Assembly (NCBI GenBank): GCA_910575725.1
Contig: CAJTFE010000031.1
Location: 1-59,937, forward strand
DNA: 59,937 bases
Direction of reading: 5' to 3'
Source: Clostridia bacterium
GTDB lineage: Bacteria > Bacillota > Clostridia > Lachnospirales > Lachnospiraceae
Part shown: piece after piece, positions 43,739-52,806 of the stretch
How the letters are laid out: each line of letters begins with the position of its first letter
How positions within the stretch are numbered: the stretch's first letter is position 1
Position numbers and translations under genes: made by a program
The notes under the pieces: model-generated
Told to the model about the DNA's origin: nothing
Databases searched by the model: none
What the model saw: the letters and a program-made list of their open reading frames with translations, nothing else

Positions 43739-43821
43739 GGGTGTCTCAAAAGCCCGGCGCAACAGGCAGGCTTTTGGGACATCCTTCTTGTGCGGGGGCT
43801 GTTTTATTTTGCGGCAGCCCC
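43739..43821 (+). promoter_or_regulatory. Two stem-loops between scfA and scfB (attenuator-like)
   Basis: The first is a 16-bp stem with two G-U pairs, 43739-43754 against 43769-43784. The second is GGGGCTG (43795-43801) against CAGCCCC (43815-43821) with a T-rich loop. They would let most transcripts stop or be cut after scfA, giving excess precursor over maturase. No classic T-tract follows the first stem. Confidence 0.5.
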
Positions 43822-43846
43822 AACGCATTGAGAAAGGGGACAAAAG

Positions 43847-45217
43847 ATGGTCCATTTATATAGAAATAACGGCTATCACATTGCGCTGGATGTAAACAGC
43901 GGGGCCGTTCATGTAGTAGACGAGCTGGCCTATGAGGCAATCGGCCTCTATGAAACGGGCGGCTGGGAAGAGGCTGCGGCAAAGCTTCGGGATCGCTATG
44001 AGGAAGAGGAGATCCAGGAGGTTCTTGAGGACATCGAAGAATTGAAAAAACAGGGGACTCTGTTTACGGAGGACACCTATGAAGATAAAATCATAGATTT
44101 CAAAAAACGTTCCACTGTGGTGAAGGCGCTGTGCCTGCACATTGCCCATGACTGCAATCTGGCCTGCCGGTATTGCTTTGCAGAAGAAGGAGAGTACCAC
44201 GGACGCCGGGCGCTGATGAGCTATGAGGTGGGAAAGCAGGCTTTGGACTTCCTGATTGCCAGTTCCGGAAGCCGCCGGAACCTGGAGGTGGATTTCTTCG
44301 GCGGCGAGCCGCTGATGAATTGGCAGGTGGTGAAGGATCTGGTGGCCTATGGCCGTGAGCAGGAGAAGCTTCACGACAAGAAGTTCCGCTTTACGCTGAC
44401 CACCAACGGCGTGCTTTTGAATGACGAGGTAATGGAATTTGCCAACCGGGAAATGAGCAATGTGGTCTTAAGCATTGACGGCCGGCCGGCGGTTCACGAT
44501 AAAATGCGCCCCTTCCGGAATGGAAAGGGAAGCTACGAGCTGGTGGTGCCCAAGTTTAAGAAGCTGGCAGAAAGCAGGAACCAGAACAATTACTACGTCC
44601 GGGGTACCTTTACCCGGAATAACCTGGATTTCTGCGAGGATGTACTTCATCTGGCAGACCTGGGCTTTAAGCAGATTTCCGTGGAGCCGGTGGTGGCGCC
44701 CCCCGAAGAACCTTACGCAATCCGCAAGGAGGACATTCCGGTTCTCTGTGAGCAGTATGACCGGCTGGCGGAAGAGATGGTCAGACGCCATGGGACAAAA
44801 AAGGATTTTCATTTTTTTCACTTTATGATTGATTTAACCGGCGGCCCCTGCGTGTACAAACGTCTGTCTGGCTGCGGTTCAGGCACCGAGTATCTGGCGG
44901 TAACTCCCTGGGGTGATCTCTATCCCTGCCATCAGTTTGTGGGAGAAGAGAAGTTCCTTATGGGAAATGTATTCGACGGAATTCAAAATACAGAGCTTCG
45001 GGACGAATTCAAGTGCTGCAATGTGTATGCAAAGGAAAAATGCAGAAACTGCTTTGCAAAGTTTTACTGCAGCGGCGGCTGTGCGGCCAACTCCTACAAT
45101 TTCCACGGCTCCATCAACGATGCCTACGACATCGGGTGCGAGCTTCAGAGAAAGCGTGTGGAGTGTGCCGTTATGATCAAAGCGGCCACAGCAGGAATGC
45201 ATGAAACAATGGGATGA
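43847..45217 (+). CDS. scfB: SCIFF radical SAM/SPASM thioether maturase
   Basis: A 456-residue protein with an N-terminal peptide-binding (RRE-like) region (about 1-85), a radical SAM core with CNLACRYC (about 103-110) and the SAM-binding GGEPLMNW, and a C-terminal SPASM domain rich in Cys (SGCGSGTEYLAVTPWGDLYPC, CCNVYAKEKCRNCFAKFYCSGGC, IGCELQ) for two auxiliary 4Fe-4S clusters. It forms the Cys thioethers of ScfA. Length and cysteine pattern match the clostridial family. ATG 43847 follows GAAAGGGG. secDF starts 28 bases after its stop, the conserved scfA-scfB-secDF neighbourhood. Confidence 0.95.
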   Translation: MVHLYRNNGYHIALDVNSGAVHVVDELAYEAIGLYETGGWEEAAAKLRDRYEEEEIQEVLEDIEELKKQGTLFTEDTYEDKIIDFKKRSTVVKALCLHIAHDCNLACRYCFAEEGEYHGRRALMSYEVGKQALDFLIASSGSRRNLEVDFFGGEPLMNWQVVKDLVAYGREQEKLHDKKFRFTLTTNGVLLNDEVMEFANREMSNVVLSIDGRPAVHDKMRPFRNGKGSYELVVPKFKKLAESRNQNNYYVRGTFTRNNLDFCEDVLHLADLGFKQISVEPVVAPPEEPYAIRKEDIPVLCEQYDRLAEEMVRRHGTKKDFHFFHFMIDLTGGPCVYKRLSGCGSGTEYLAVTPWGDLYPCHQFVGEEKFLMGNVFDGIQNTELRDEFKCCNVYAKEKCRNCFAKFYCSGGCAANSYNFHGSINDAYDIGCELQRKRVECAVMIKAATAGMHETMG

Positions 45218-45245
45218 AATTAAGAAGGAAGGCTAAGTTGGTATT

Positions 45246-47390
45246 ATGAAGAAAAATACAGCAATTTTGACCCTGCTGCTCACCGTGCTGGCGGCGGTGG
45301 GTCTGATCTACGGCGCAGCCGTGGGTTTTGGAGAGACGCAGACCGGTGCGGCAAAGAATATTAAGCTGGGTCTGGACCTGGCCGGCGGTGTCAGCATTAC
45401 TTATCAGACGGTGATTGACAACCCCACCCAGGAGCAGATGGACGATACCGTGTATAAGCTCCAGAAGCGTGTGGAGGGCTACAGCACCGAGGCTGTGGTT
45501 TACCAGGAGGGAAATAACCGGGTTAATATTGAGATTCCCGGCGTGTCCGACGCGAATGCGATCCTGGAAGAGCTTGGACGGCCAGGCTCCCTTGAGTTCC
45601 AGGACGTAATGGGGAATGTGCTCATTGAGGGAACAGATATCAAAAGCGCCGAGGCCAAGGGCTATACGGATAATCTGGGCAAGAACTCTTACGAAGTAGC
45701 CCTGACCTTGACAGACGAGGGTGCGGAGAAGTTTGCAGAGGCTACAAGAGAAAATCTGGGCCTTCAGATTCCCATTGTATATGACGGGGAAGTAATCAGC
45801 GCGCCTACGGTTCAGGCAGAGATTACGGGCGGCAATCCCTCCATTACCAATATGGAGTCCTTTGAGGCGGCGGAGCGCCTTGCTTCTACCATTCGAATCG
45901 GCTCTCTTCAGCTGGAGCTTACGGAGCTTAGATCAAAGGTCGTAGGGGCGCAGCTCGGGGAGGAAGCCATCTCCACCAGCCTGAAGGCCGGGGCTGTGGG
46001 ATTTGTCCTGGTGCTGATTTTTATGATTGCGGTTTATTTCCTTCCGGGACTTGCTTCCGGCATTGCGTTAACCATTTATGTGGCTCTGATGCTGGTATTG
46101 TTAAATGCCTTTGAGCTGACTCTGACTTTGCCGGGGATTGCCGGTATTATTTTGAGCATAGGTATGGCAGTGGATGCCAATGTCATTATTTTTGCCCGGA
46201 TCCGGGAAGAGCTTGCCACCGGAAAGACGGTGCGCTCTGCCATGAAAATCGGATTTAAGAAGGCTTTGTCGGCCATCGTGGACGGCAATATCACGACCTT
46301 GATTGCGGCGGTAGTTCTGGGGCTTCGGGGCTCAGGAAGCGTGAAGGGCTTTGCCCAGACCCTGGCTCTTGGTATTGTGATTTCCATGTTTACGGCTCTT
46401 GTGGTGACGCGGCTGGTGCTGAATGCGCTGTTTGCACTGGGGCTTAAGAGTGAAAAGCTCTATGGGGTTCAGAAGGAGAGAAAGACCTTTGACTTTGTGG
46501 GAAAGAAGAATCTTTGCTTTCTTGTTTCTGCCCTGCTGATTCTGGGCGGCGCTGCGGTTATGGGCGTCCAGGCCGGGCGGGGCGCAGGCGCACTGAATTA
46601 CAGCCTGGAATTCCAGGGAGGTACGTCTACCACGATTCCCTTTGCCCAGGAGATGTCCATTGGGGAAATTGATGCCAATGTAAAGCCGGTAGTGAGCGAG
46701 GTGATCGGAAGCAGTGAGATCCAGGCTCAGCAGGTGCAGGGCAGTAATGATGTGGTGATTAAAACGAAGGAGCTTGATCTGGAGACAAGGCAGGCGCTGA
46801 ATAAGGCTCTGGCGGAGAAGTTCGGCGTGGATGAGACGGCCATTACGGCGGAGAATATCAGTTCGTCTATCAGCAGCGAGGTCCGCTCGGATGCGCTGGC
46901 GGCTGTGGTGCTGGCTTCTGTTCTGATGCTGCTTTATATCTGGTTCCGGTTTAAGGATTTGAGATTTGCGGCCAGTGCGGTGACGGCTCTGGTGCATGAT
47001 GTGCTGGTGGTGCTGGCCTTTTATGCGGCGGCGCGTATCTCGGTGGGGAATACCTTTATTGCCTGTATGCTGACGATTGTGGGGTATTCAATTAATGCGA
47101 CCATTGTTATTTTCGACCGGATTCGGGAGAACCTGGGATCGGCCGGGAAAAAGGATGAGCTGAAGGAGATTGTGAACCGGAGCATTACGCAGACCTTGAG
47201 CAGGAGTATTTATACTTCTTTGACTACCTTTATTATGGTGGCGGCTCTGTTTGTGATGGGAGTGGCTTCGATTAAGGAGTTTGCGCTGCCGCTTATGGTG
47301 GGGATTGTCTGCGGAGCTTATTCTTCGGTTTGTATTACGGGGGCGCTTTGGTTTGTTTTGAGGACTAAGGTGCGGCGTAAGGTGGAGTAG
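45246..47390 (+). CDS. secDF: Protein translocase subunit SecDF (fused)
   Basis: A 714-residue membrane protein that joins SecD (about 1-400) and SecF (about 420-714). An N-terminal helix is followed by IKLGLDLAGGVSITYQT (D1 motif), the P1 region and the five-helix RND unit with LPGIAGIILSIGMAVDANVIIFARIREEL (about 293-321). The SecF part has LNYSLEFQGGTSTTIPF and TIVGYSINATIVIFDRIREN. SecDF uses the proton gradient to assist SecYEG-dependent secretion. The fused form is typical of many Firmicutes. The gene is followed nine bases later by a 227-bp palindrome. Confidence 0.95.
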   Translation: MKKNTAILTLLLTVLAAVGLIYGAAVGFGETQTGAAKNIKLGLDLAGGVSITYQTVIDNPTQEQMDDTVYKLQKRVEGYSTEAVVYQEGNNRVNIEIPGVSDANAILEELGRPGSLEFQDVMGNVLIEGTDIKSAEAKGYTDNLGKNSYEVALTLTDEGAEKFAEATRENLGLQIPIVYDGEVISAPTVQAEITGGNPSITNMESFEAAERLASTIRIGSLQLELTELRSKVVGAQLGEEAISTSLKAGAVGFVLVLIFMIAVYFLPGLASGIALTIYVALMLVLLNAFELTLTLPGIAGIILSIGMAVDANVIIFARIREELATGKTVRSAMKIGFKKALSAIVDGNITTLIAAVVLGLRGSGSVKGFAQTLALGIVISMFTALVVTRLVLNALFALGLKSEKLYGVQKERKTFDFVGKKNLCFLVSALLILGGAAVMGVQAGRGAGALNYSLEFQGGTSTTIPFAQEMSIGEIDANVKPVVSEVIGSSEIQAQQVQGSNDVVIKTKELDLETRQALNKALAEKFGVDETAITAENISSSISSEVRSDALAAVVLASVLMLLYIWFRFKDLRFAASAVTALVHDVLVVLAFYAAARISVGNTFIACMLTIVGYSINATIVIFDRIRENLGSAGKKDELKEIVNRSITQTLSRSIYTSLTTFIMVAALFVMGVASIKEFALPLMVGIVCGAYSSVCITGALWFVLRTKVRRKVE

Positions 47391-47397
47391 GACGGAC

Positions 47398-47624
47398 GGA
47401 GGGGACTGCCGTGAAATGCCGCATCTGGCTTTTCCATATCCCTTGTCCGCGCGGTTCTCGTACATCCTGTCTGCTCTTGGCGGACTAACTTGTTTTAGGT
47501 TTTGACAGGCTTTGCCTGTTGAAAGCTTTGGGGTTAGTCCGCCAATATCAGACAGGCTGTGCGCGAACAGGCGGACATGGGATATTGGAAAAGCCGGATG
47601 CGGCATTTCGCGGCAGTCCCCTCC
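47398..47624. repeat. Long imperfect palindrome (227 bp) between secDF and recJ
   Basis: The left arm (47398-47489) pairs with the right arm (47533-47624) over about 90 bases. GGAGGGGACTGCC pairs with GGCAGTCCCCTCC at the outside, and GGCGGACTAAC with GTTAGTCCGCC inside; a small ACAGGC/GCCTGT hairpin sits at the apex. Several deviations are G-T pairs. The inner half resembles the palindrome at 49448-49662, the outer half does not. No T-tract follows, so it is not a standard terminator. The rest of the gap up to recJ (47625-47724) shows nothing else. Confidence 0.85.
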
Positions 47625-47724
47625 TGACTTTGGGGGCGGAGTTTAAGATGGATTGTGGATTTTAGTTGTGTATTTGGCAGGCAGGTGTTGTGTGAGTGTT
47701 TTTTGATTGGAGAGGAGATTGGAT

Positions 47725-49440
47725 ATGAGAGGCCGGTGGATTGAGGCGGCGCGGATGGAGGGGAATCGGGAGATGGCGCAGGGGCTTGGGGTTAGCCCTT
47801 TGACGGTGCGGATGATTCGAAATCGGGCCGGGATGAGTGAGGAGGCGGTTCGGGGGTATCTTTATGGGGGGATGGAGTGTCTTGCGGATCCTTTTTTGAT
47901 GAAGGGAATGGAGGAGGCGGTTTCGCTTCTTCGGGAGAAGAGGGATGAAGGGGCTTCAGTCCGGATTATTGGGGATTATGATATTGACGGGGTGAATGCA
48001 ACGCATATTCTGCTTACGGGGCTTCGGAGGATTGGCGCCAGGGTGGATACGGTGATTCCGGACCGCATGAAAGACGGGTATGGGGTGAATGAGAATCTGA
48101 TCCGGGAGGCGTATGAGGCTGGGGTGGATACGATTGTGACTTGTGATAATGGGATTGCTGCTTCTGCGGAGATTGGGTTTGCGAAGGAGCTTGGAATGAC
48201 GGTGGTGGTGACAGATCACCATGAGATTCCTTTTCGGGAGGAGGAGGGGGAGCGGATTTTTGTTCTGCCTCCTGCGGATGTGATTGTGAATCCGAAGCAG
48301 GCGGATTGCGGATATCCTTTTAAGATGCTTTGCGGGGCTGCGGTGGCCTGGAGGCTGGTGGAAGCGCTCTATCGGGCGGAGGGGATTTCCAGGGAGGAGG
48401 CCCTTGACCTGGCGGAGTTTGCTGCGGTGGCTACCGTGGGGGATATTATGGAGCTTCAGGGAGAGAACCGGATTTTAGTGCGGTATGGGCTGAAAAGGCT
48501 GGAGCAGACTAGGAATCTGGGGTATCGGGCTCTGATTACGGTGAACGGCCTGGAGGGGAAGCGGCTGACGGCTTACCATATCGGGTTTGTGCTTGGGCCC
48601 TGCATCAATGCCAGCGGCCGTCTGGATACGGCGAAACGTGCCTTGAATCTTCTGGGGGCTGAGAGCCGGGAGGAGGCGGAGGCCCTGGCCGGGGACTTGA
48701 AGGCGCTTAATGACAGCAGGAAGGCTCTTACGGTGAAGGGGACGGAGGAAGCCAGGAGGCAGATTGAGGAGACAGAGCTTGGGAGGGATCGGGTTTTGGT
48801 GGTTTACCTGCCGGAGTGCCATGAGAGCCTGGCCGGGATTATTGCCGGGCGGATCCGGGAGCAGTTTTACCGTCCCTGTTTTATTTTGACGGACGGGGAG
48901 GACGGGGTCAAGGGCTCCGGACGTTCTATTGCAGGGTATCATATGTTTGAGGAAATGATGAAGGTGGAGGAGCTTTTTACCCGGTTTGGAGGGCATCCGA
49001 TGGCTGCGGGGCTTTCGATGGAGCGCAGTAAGGTGGAGGAGCTTCGGCAAAGACTGAATGAGAACTGTACGCTGACAGAGGAGGATTTGGTTCCCAGGGA
49101 GACTTTTGATGCAGTGCTGCCGATTGTGTATGCGGGGGAGCAGCTGATTCGGGAGCTGGAGCTTTTGGAGCCTTTTGGAAAAGGGAATGAGAAGCCTCTG
49201 TTTGCTGCCGGGAATCTGTTTGTCAGAAGTGCGCGGATTATTGGGAAGAATGCCAATGTGTTAAAGCTGGTGCTGGAGGATGGGAACGGGAATCGGATGG
49301 AGGCCTTGAGCTTTGGGGATGTCCAGGGGGATTTGGAGTACATAGAGGGGAAGGAGCGGATCTCGATTCTTTATTATCCGGAGGTGAATGAGTATATGGG
49401 GAGGAGGACGGTGCAGCTGGTGGTGGATGCTTATCGGTAG
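47725..49440 (+). CDS. recJ: Single-stranded-DNA-specific exonuclease RecJ
   Basis: A protein of about 571 residues of the DHH/DHHA1 superfamily. The DHH part has VRIIGDYDIDGVNATHILLTGLRRIG (about 79-104), DTIVTCDNGIAA and VVVTDHHEIPF. Later come GPCINASGRLDTAKRAL, ESLAGIIAGRIRE and the DHHA1 RFGGHPMAAGLSM, followed by an OB-like C-terminal domain (PFGKGNEKPLFA). RecJ degrades 5'-ended single strands in recombination and repair. ATG 47725 has AGAGGAG seven bases upstream and is preferred over TTG 47707. The gene uses many GGG and TTT-rich codons, giving it a G-heavy strand. Long palindromes lie before and after it. Confidence 0.9.
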   Translation: MRGRWIEAARMEGNREMAQGLGVSPLTVRMIRNRAGMSEEAVRGYLYGGMECLADPFLMKGMEEAVSLLREKRDEGASVRIIGDYDIDGVNATHILLTGLRRIGARVDTVIPDRMKDGYGVNENLIREAYEAGVDTIVTCDNGIAASAEIGFAKELGMTVVVTDHHEIPFREEEGERIFVLPPADVIVNPKQADCGYPFKMLCGAAVAWRLVEALYRAEGISREEALDLAEFAAVATVGDIMELQGENRILVRYGLKRLEQTRNLGYRALITVNGLEGKRLTAYHIGFVLGPCINASGRLDTAKRALNLLGAESREEAEALAGDLKALNDSRKALTVKGTEEARRQIEETELGRDRVLVVYLPECHESLAGIIAGRIREQFYRPCFILTDGEDGVKGSGRSIAGYHMFEEMMKVEELFTRFGGHPMAAGLSMERSKVEELRQRLNENCTLTEEDLVPRETFDAVLPIVYAGEQLIRELELLEPFGKGNEKPLFAAGNLFVRSARIIGKNANVLKLVLEDGNGNRMEALSFGDVQGDLEYIEGKERISILYYPEVNEYMGRRTVQLVVDAYR

Positions 49441-49447
49441 GGGGGGG

Positions 49448-49662
49448 GGTAAAAGTTCATCCGCACCGGCACACAGGCGTTTCCATATCTGTGTTCGGAC
49501 GGTTCGCGTACATGCTGTCTGCTTTGGACGGACATTTCTTTTGTTTTTTTGGAAGGGATTTTTGGGTTGGGTAATGTCCGTCCCAATCAGACAGCATGTG
49601 CGCGAACAGCCGGACACTTGATATTGGAAACGCCTGTGTGCCGGTGCGGATGAACTTTTACC
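49448..49662. repeat. Long palindrome (215 bp) directly after recJ
   Basis: The outer 37 bases (49448-49484) are a perfect reverse complement of 49626-49662. Pairing continues with few mismatches to GGACGGACAT (to 49535) and ATGTCCGTCC (from 49574), leaving an apex of about 38 bases. It begins inside a run of ten G (49440-49449) that starts at the last base of the recJ stop. The inner half (TTTCCATATC, CATGCTGTCTG) matches the element at 47398; the outer arms are unrelated. No T-run follows. The remaining 49663-49715 is featureless. Confidence 0.88.
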
Positions 49663-49715
49663 TTGGAGGGTGGAAGGTTTTGGAATTTTGATCTTTGTGG
49701 GAATGGCTTAAAGTG

Positions 49716-49744
49716 TTGTCAAATGGGGGGATTCGTGCTATAAT
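49716..49744 (+). promoter_or_regulatory. Sigma-A promoter for apt
   Basis: TTGTCA (49716-49721), 17 bases, TATAAT (49739-49744), with TG in the extended -10 position. It is about 100 bases before the apt start. Confidence 0.8.
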
Positions 49745-49846
49745 GTGTTCCATTGGTGAACAGGGGAGGCCTTCTGCGTGGTGTGGGGAGGGCGGGTGCC
49801 CTGTTGTTTGTGATGTTAGTTACTTTTGCTAAAGGAGCATAAAAGG

Positions 49847-50371
49847 ATGAAGAGATTGGAAGAATATGTAAGGAGTATTCCGGATTTTCCGGAGGAGGGG
49901 ATTATTTTCCGTGATGTGACTTCTGTGCTGCAGGATGCGGATGGCCTGAGACTGGCGGTTGATTCTATGCAGGAGCTGTTAAAGGATGTTGATTTTGATG
50001 TGGTGGTGGGGGCTGAGTCCAGGGGCTTTGTGTTTGGAACTCCCATTGCGTATAACCTGAATAAGCCTTTTGTGCTGGTGCGCAAGAAGGGAAAGCTGCC
50101 CTGTGAGACGGTTTCCAAGGAATATGATTTGGAGTATGGCAGCGCGGTGATTGAGATGCACAAGGATTCCATTAAGCCGGGGCAGAAGGTGGTTCTGGTG
50201 GATGATCTGATTGCGACGGGAGGAACCATACAGGCGGCGGCCCAGCTTGTGGAGGAGCTTGGCGGCGAGGTTGTGAAGATTATTTTTCTGATGGAGCTTG
50301 CCGGGCTTAAGGGACGGGAGAAGCTGTCGAAGTATGATGTGGCTTCTGTGATTCGTTACGAAGGGAATTAG
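49847..50371 (+). CDS. apt: Adenine phosphoribosyltransferase
   Basis: A 174-residue type I PRTase (MKRLEEYVRSIPDFPEEGIIFRDVTSVL; VVVGAESRGFVFGTPIA; PRPP loop VVLVDDLIATGGTIQAAAQLVEELGG, about 119-144). It makes AMP from adenine and PRPP in purine salvage. ATG 49847 has GGAG nine bases upstream; an in-frame start seven codons earlier would use the ribosome binding site as coding sequence. The gene order apt-rel is common in Firmicutes. Confidence 0.96.
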   Translation: MKRLEEYVRSIPDFPEEGIIFRDVTSVLQDADGLRLAVDSMQELLKDVDFDVVVGAESRGFVFGTPIAYNLNKPFVLVRKKGKLPCETVSKEYDLEYGSAVIEMHKDSIKPGQKVVLVDDLIATGGTIQAAAQLVEELGGEVVKIIFLMELAGLKGREKLSKYDVASVIRYEGN

Positions 50372-50476
50372 GAAAAGGCCGGTACTTTTTTGGAGCTTTC
50401 CCGGATTTTCTGGATGAATGAAATGATGGCGGCGGATTTTGGCAGCAGTATAGAGATAGAAGCAGGTGATTGACAG

Positions 50477-52783
50477 ATGGCAGAAATGAAAATTGGTGTA
50501 AAGGACCGGGACGGGGCTTTGGCCAGAGCGGATGAGAATGTAAAGACGATGCAGGATTTTACAGATCCGGCGGAGCTTTACCAGGAATTGATTAAAAGCG
50601 TGCGCAAATATCATCCCTCCGCAGATATTTCCATGATTGAAAAAGCATATCAAATTGCCTTCAAAGCCCATGAGGGACAGCTTCGCAAATCGGGTGAACC
50701 TTATATCATTCATCCTCTTTGTGTTGCCATTATTTTAGCGGACTTAGAGCTTGACAAGGAGACGATTGTGTCCGGGCTTCTCCATGACGCGGTGGAGGAT
50801 ACGGTTATGACGACCGAGGAGATTGCCAGGGAGTTCAGCGAAGAGGTTGCTCTTTTGGTGGACGGCGTTACCAAGCTGGGGCAGCTGTCCTACTCTAAGG
50901 ATAAGATTGAGATCCAGGCGGAGAATCTGCGGAAGATGTTTCTGGCCATGGCCAAGGATATCCGTGTGATTCTGATTAAGCTTGCAGACCGCCTTCACAA
51001 TATGCGGACGCTCCAGTATATGAAGCCGGAGAAGCAGAAGGAAAAGGCCCGGGAGACCATGGATATTTATGCGCCCATTGCTCAGAGGCTGGGTATTTCC
51101 AAGGTCAAAAATGAACTGGACGATCTGTCCCTTAAGTACCTGGAGCCGGAGGTTTACTATGAGCTGAAGGAGCAGATTTCCGATAAGAAAAGCGCAAGGG
51201 AGGCTTTTGTCCAGAGAATTGTGCAGGAAGTCAAATGCCATATGAAAAACGGCGGCATTGACGCCCACGTGGACGGCCGCGTAAAGCACTTTTTCAGCAT
51301 CTATAAGAAAATGGTGAATCAGAATAAGACGCTGGATCAGATTTATGACTTATTTGCCGTGCGGATTATTGTGGATACGGTGAAGGACTGCTATGCGGCT
51401 CTGGGCGTCATTCACGAGATGTATACGCCTATTCCGGGTCGGTTTAAGGACTATGTGGCCATGCCCAAGCCCAATATGTACCAGTCTCTTCACACGACGC
51501 TTATCGGGCCTACCGGACAGCCCTTTGAGATTCAGATCCGTACCTTTGACATGCATAAGACTGCCGAGTACGGAATTGCGGCCCACTGGAAGTATAAGGA
51601 GAGCAGCGACGGCAAAAAGACGGTGGATCAGCAGGAAGCGGAGAAGATGAGCTGGCTGCGGCAGATTCTGGAGTGGCAGCGGGACATGTCCGACAATAAG
51701 GAGTTTATGAATCTCTTAAAGAGCGATTTGGATCTCTTTTCTGAGAGCGTTTACTGCTTTACGCCTACGGGAGACGTGAAAACCCTGCCAAGCGGTTCAA
51801 CCCCCATTGACTTTGCCTACAGTGTCCACAGCGCCGTGGGCAATAAGATGATTGGGGCCAGGGTCAACGGCAAGCTGGTGACCATCGACTATACCATTCA
51901 GAACGGCGACCGCATTGAGGTGCTGACCTCTCAGAATTCCAGGGGGCCCAGCCGTGACTGGCTGAATGTGGTTAAGAGCACCCAGGCGAAAAATAAGATT
52001 AACCAGTGGTTTAAGCATCAGTTCAAGGATGAGAATATTTTAAGGGGCAAGGAGATGCTTGCCCAGTACTGCAAGGTAAAGTCCATTGTGATGTCCGACA
52101 TTATGAAGCCGGAATTTCAGAATGTAGTCATGCGCAAATACGGCTTCCGGGACTGGGATTCCGTTCTGGCGGCTATCGGGCACGGCGGCCTGAAGGAAGG
52201 TCAGGTCATCAATAAGATGACGGAGGAGTATGATAAGCTCCACAAAAAGGAATTTACCGACGAGAAGGTTATGGAGGCAGTGGCCGACAACAAGGACAGC
52301 AAGATCCGCATTACCAAATCTAAGAGCGGAATTGTGGTCAAAGGCCTTTCGGATGTGTCCGTGCGGTTTTCCAAGTGCTGCAGTCCGGTTCCGGGGGACG
52401 AGATCATCGGGTTTGTTACCCGGGGACGAGGCGTTTCCATTCATCGGACCGATTGCATCAATGTGCTGAATCTTCAGGAGCTGGAGCGGCGGCGTCTGAT
52501 TGATGCAGAGTGGCAGGACATGGGAGCCGCAGCTTCTGGGGAGAAGTATGCTACGGAGATTAAGATTTACGCTAACAACCGGACAGGGCTGCTGGTGGAT
52601 ATTTCCCGGATTTTTACGGAACGGGGGATTGATATGACCAGCATCAATGTGCGGACCAGCAAGCAGGGGACGGCGACTATCTCCATTACCTTTGATATCG
52701 GCGGCAAGGATGAGCTCCAGCGGATTGCGGAGAAGCTTCACCAGGTGGAGAGTGTTCTGGATATTGAACGGGCTATGGGGTAG
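50477..52783 (+). CDS. rel: Bifunctional (p)ppGpp synthetase/hydrolase, RelA/SpoT family
   Basis: A 768-residue long RSH. It has the HD hydrolase domain (HPLCVAIILADLELDKETIVSGLLHDAVEDT, about 75-105; IKLADRLHNMRTL), the synthetase domain (DLFAVRIIVDTVKDCYAALGVIHEMYTPIPGRFKDYVAMPKPNMYQSLHTT, about 290-340), TGS (CFTPTGDVKTLPSGSTPIDFAYSVHSAVG), a zinc-finger/helical region (FSKCCSPVPGDEIIGFVTRGRGVSIHRTDC) and a C-terminal ACT domain. The hydrolase HD residues and synthetase core look intact, so both activities are expected: it sets (p)ppGpp levels in the stringent response. AGGTGA precedes the ATG. Confidence 0.95.
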   Translation: MAEMKIGVKDRDGALARADENVKTMQDFTDPAELYQELIKSVRKYHPSADISMIEKAYQIAFKAHEGQLRKSGEPYIIHPLCVAIILADLELDKETIVSGLLHDAVEDTVMTTEEIAREFSEEVALLVDGVTKLGQLSYSKDKIEIQAENLRKMFLAMAKDIRVILIKLADRLHNMRTLQYMKPEKQKEKARETMDIYAPIAQRLGISKVKNELDDLSLKYLEPEVYYELKEQISDKKSAREAFVQRIVQEVKCHMKNGGIDAHVDGRVKHFFSIYKKMVNQNKTLDQIYDLFAVRIIVDTVKDCYAALGVIHEMYTPIPGRFKDYVAMPKPNMYQSLHTTLIGPTGQPFEIQIRTFDMHKTAEYGIAAHWKYKESSDGKKTVDQQEAEKMSWLRQILEWQRDMSDNKEFMNLLKSDLDLFSESVYCFTPTGDVKTLPSGSTPIDFAYSVHSAVGNKMIGARVNGKLVTIDYTIQNGDRIEVLTSQNSRGPSRDWLNVVKSTQAKNKINQWFKHQFKDENILRGKEMLAQYCKVKSIVMSDIMKPEFQNVVMRKYGFRDWDSVLAAIGHGGLKEGQVINKMTEEYDKLHKKEFTDEKVMEAVADNKDSKIRITKSKSGIVVKGLSDVSVRFSKCCSPVPGDEIIGFVTRGRGVSIHRTDCINVLNLQELERRRLIDAEWQDMGAAASGEKYATEIKIYANNRTGLLVDISRIFTERGIDMTSINVRTSKQGTATISITFDIGGKDELQRIAEKLHQVESVLDIERAMG

Positions 52784-52806
52784 CAGGGAAAGGATAACAG
52801 GGAAGC

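Noticed and set aside
49440..49449. Poly-G tract after recJ as a phase-variable switch
   Set aside because: The tract starts at the last base of the stop codon and is intergenic, so length changes would not alter a reading frame.
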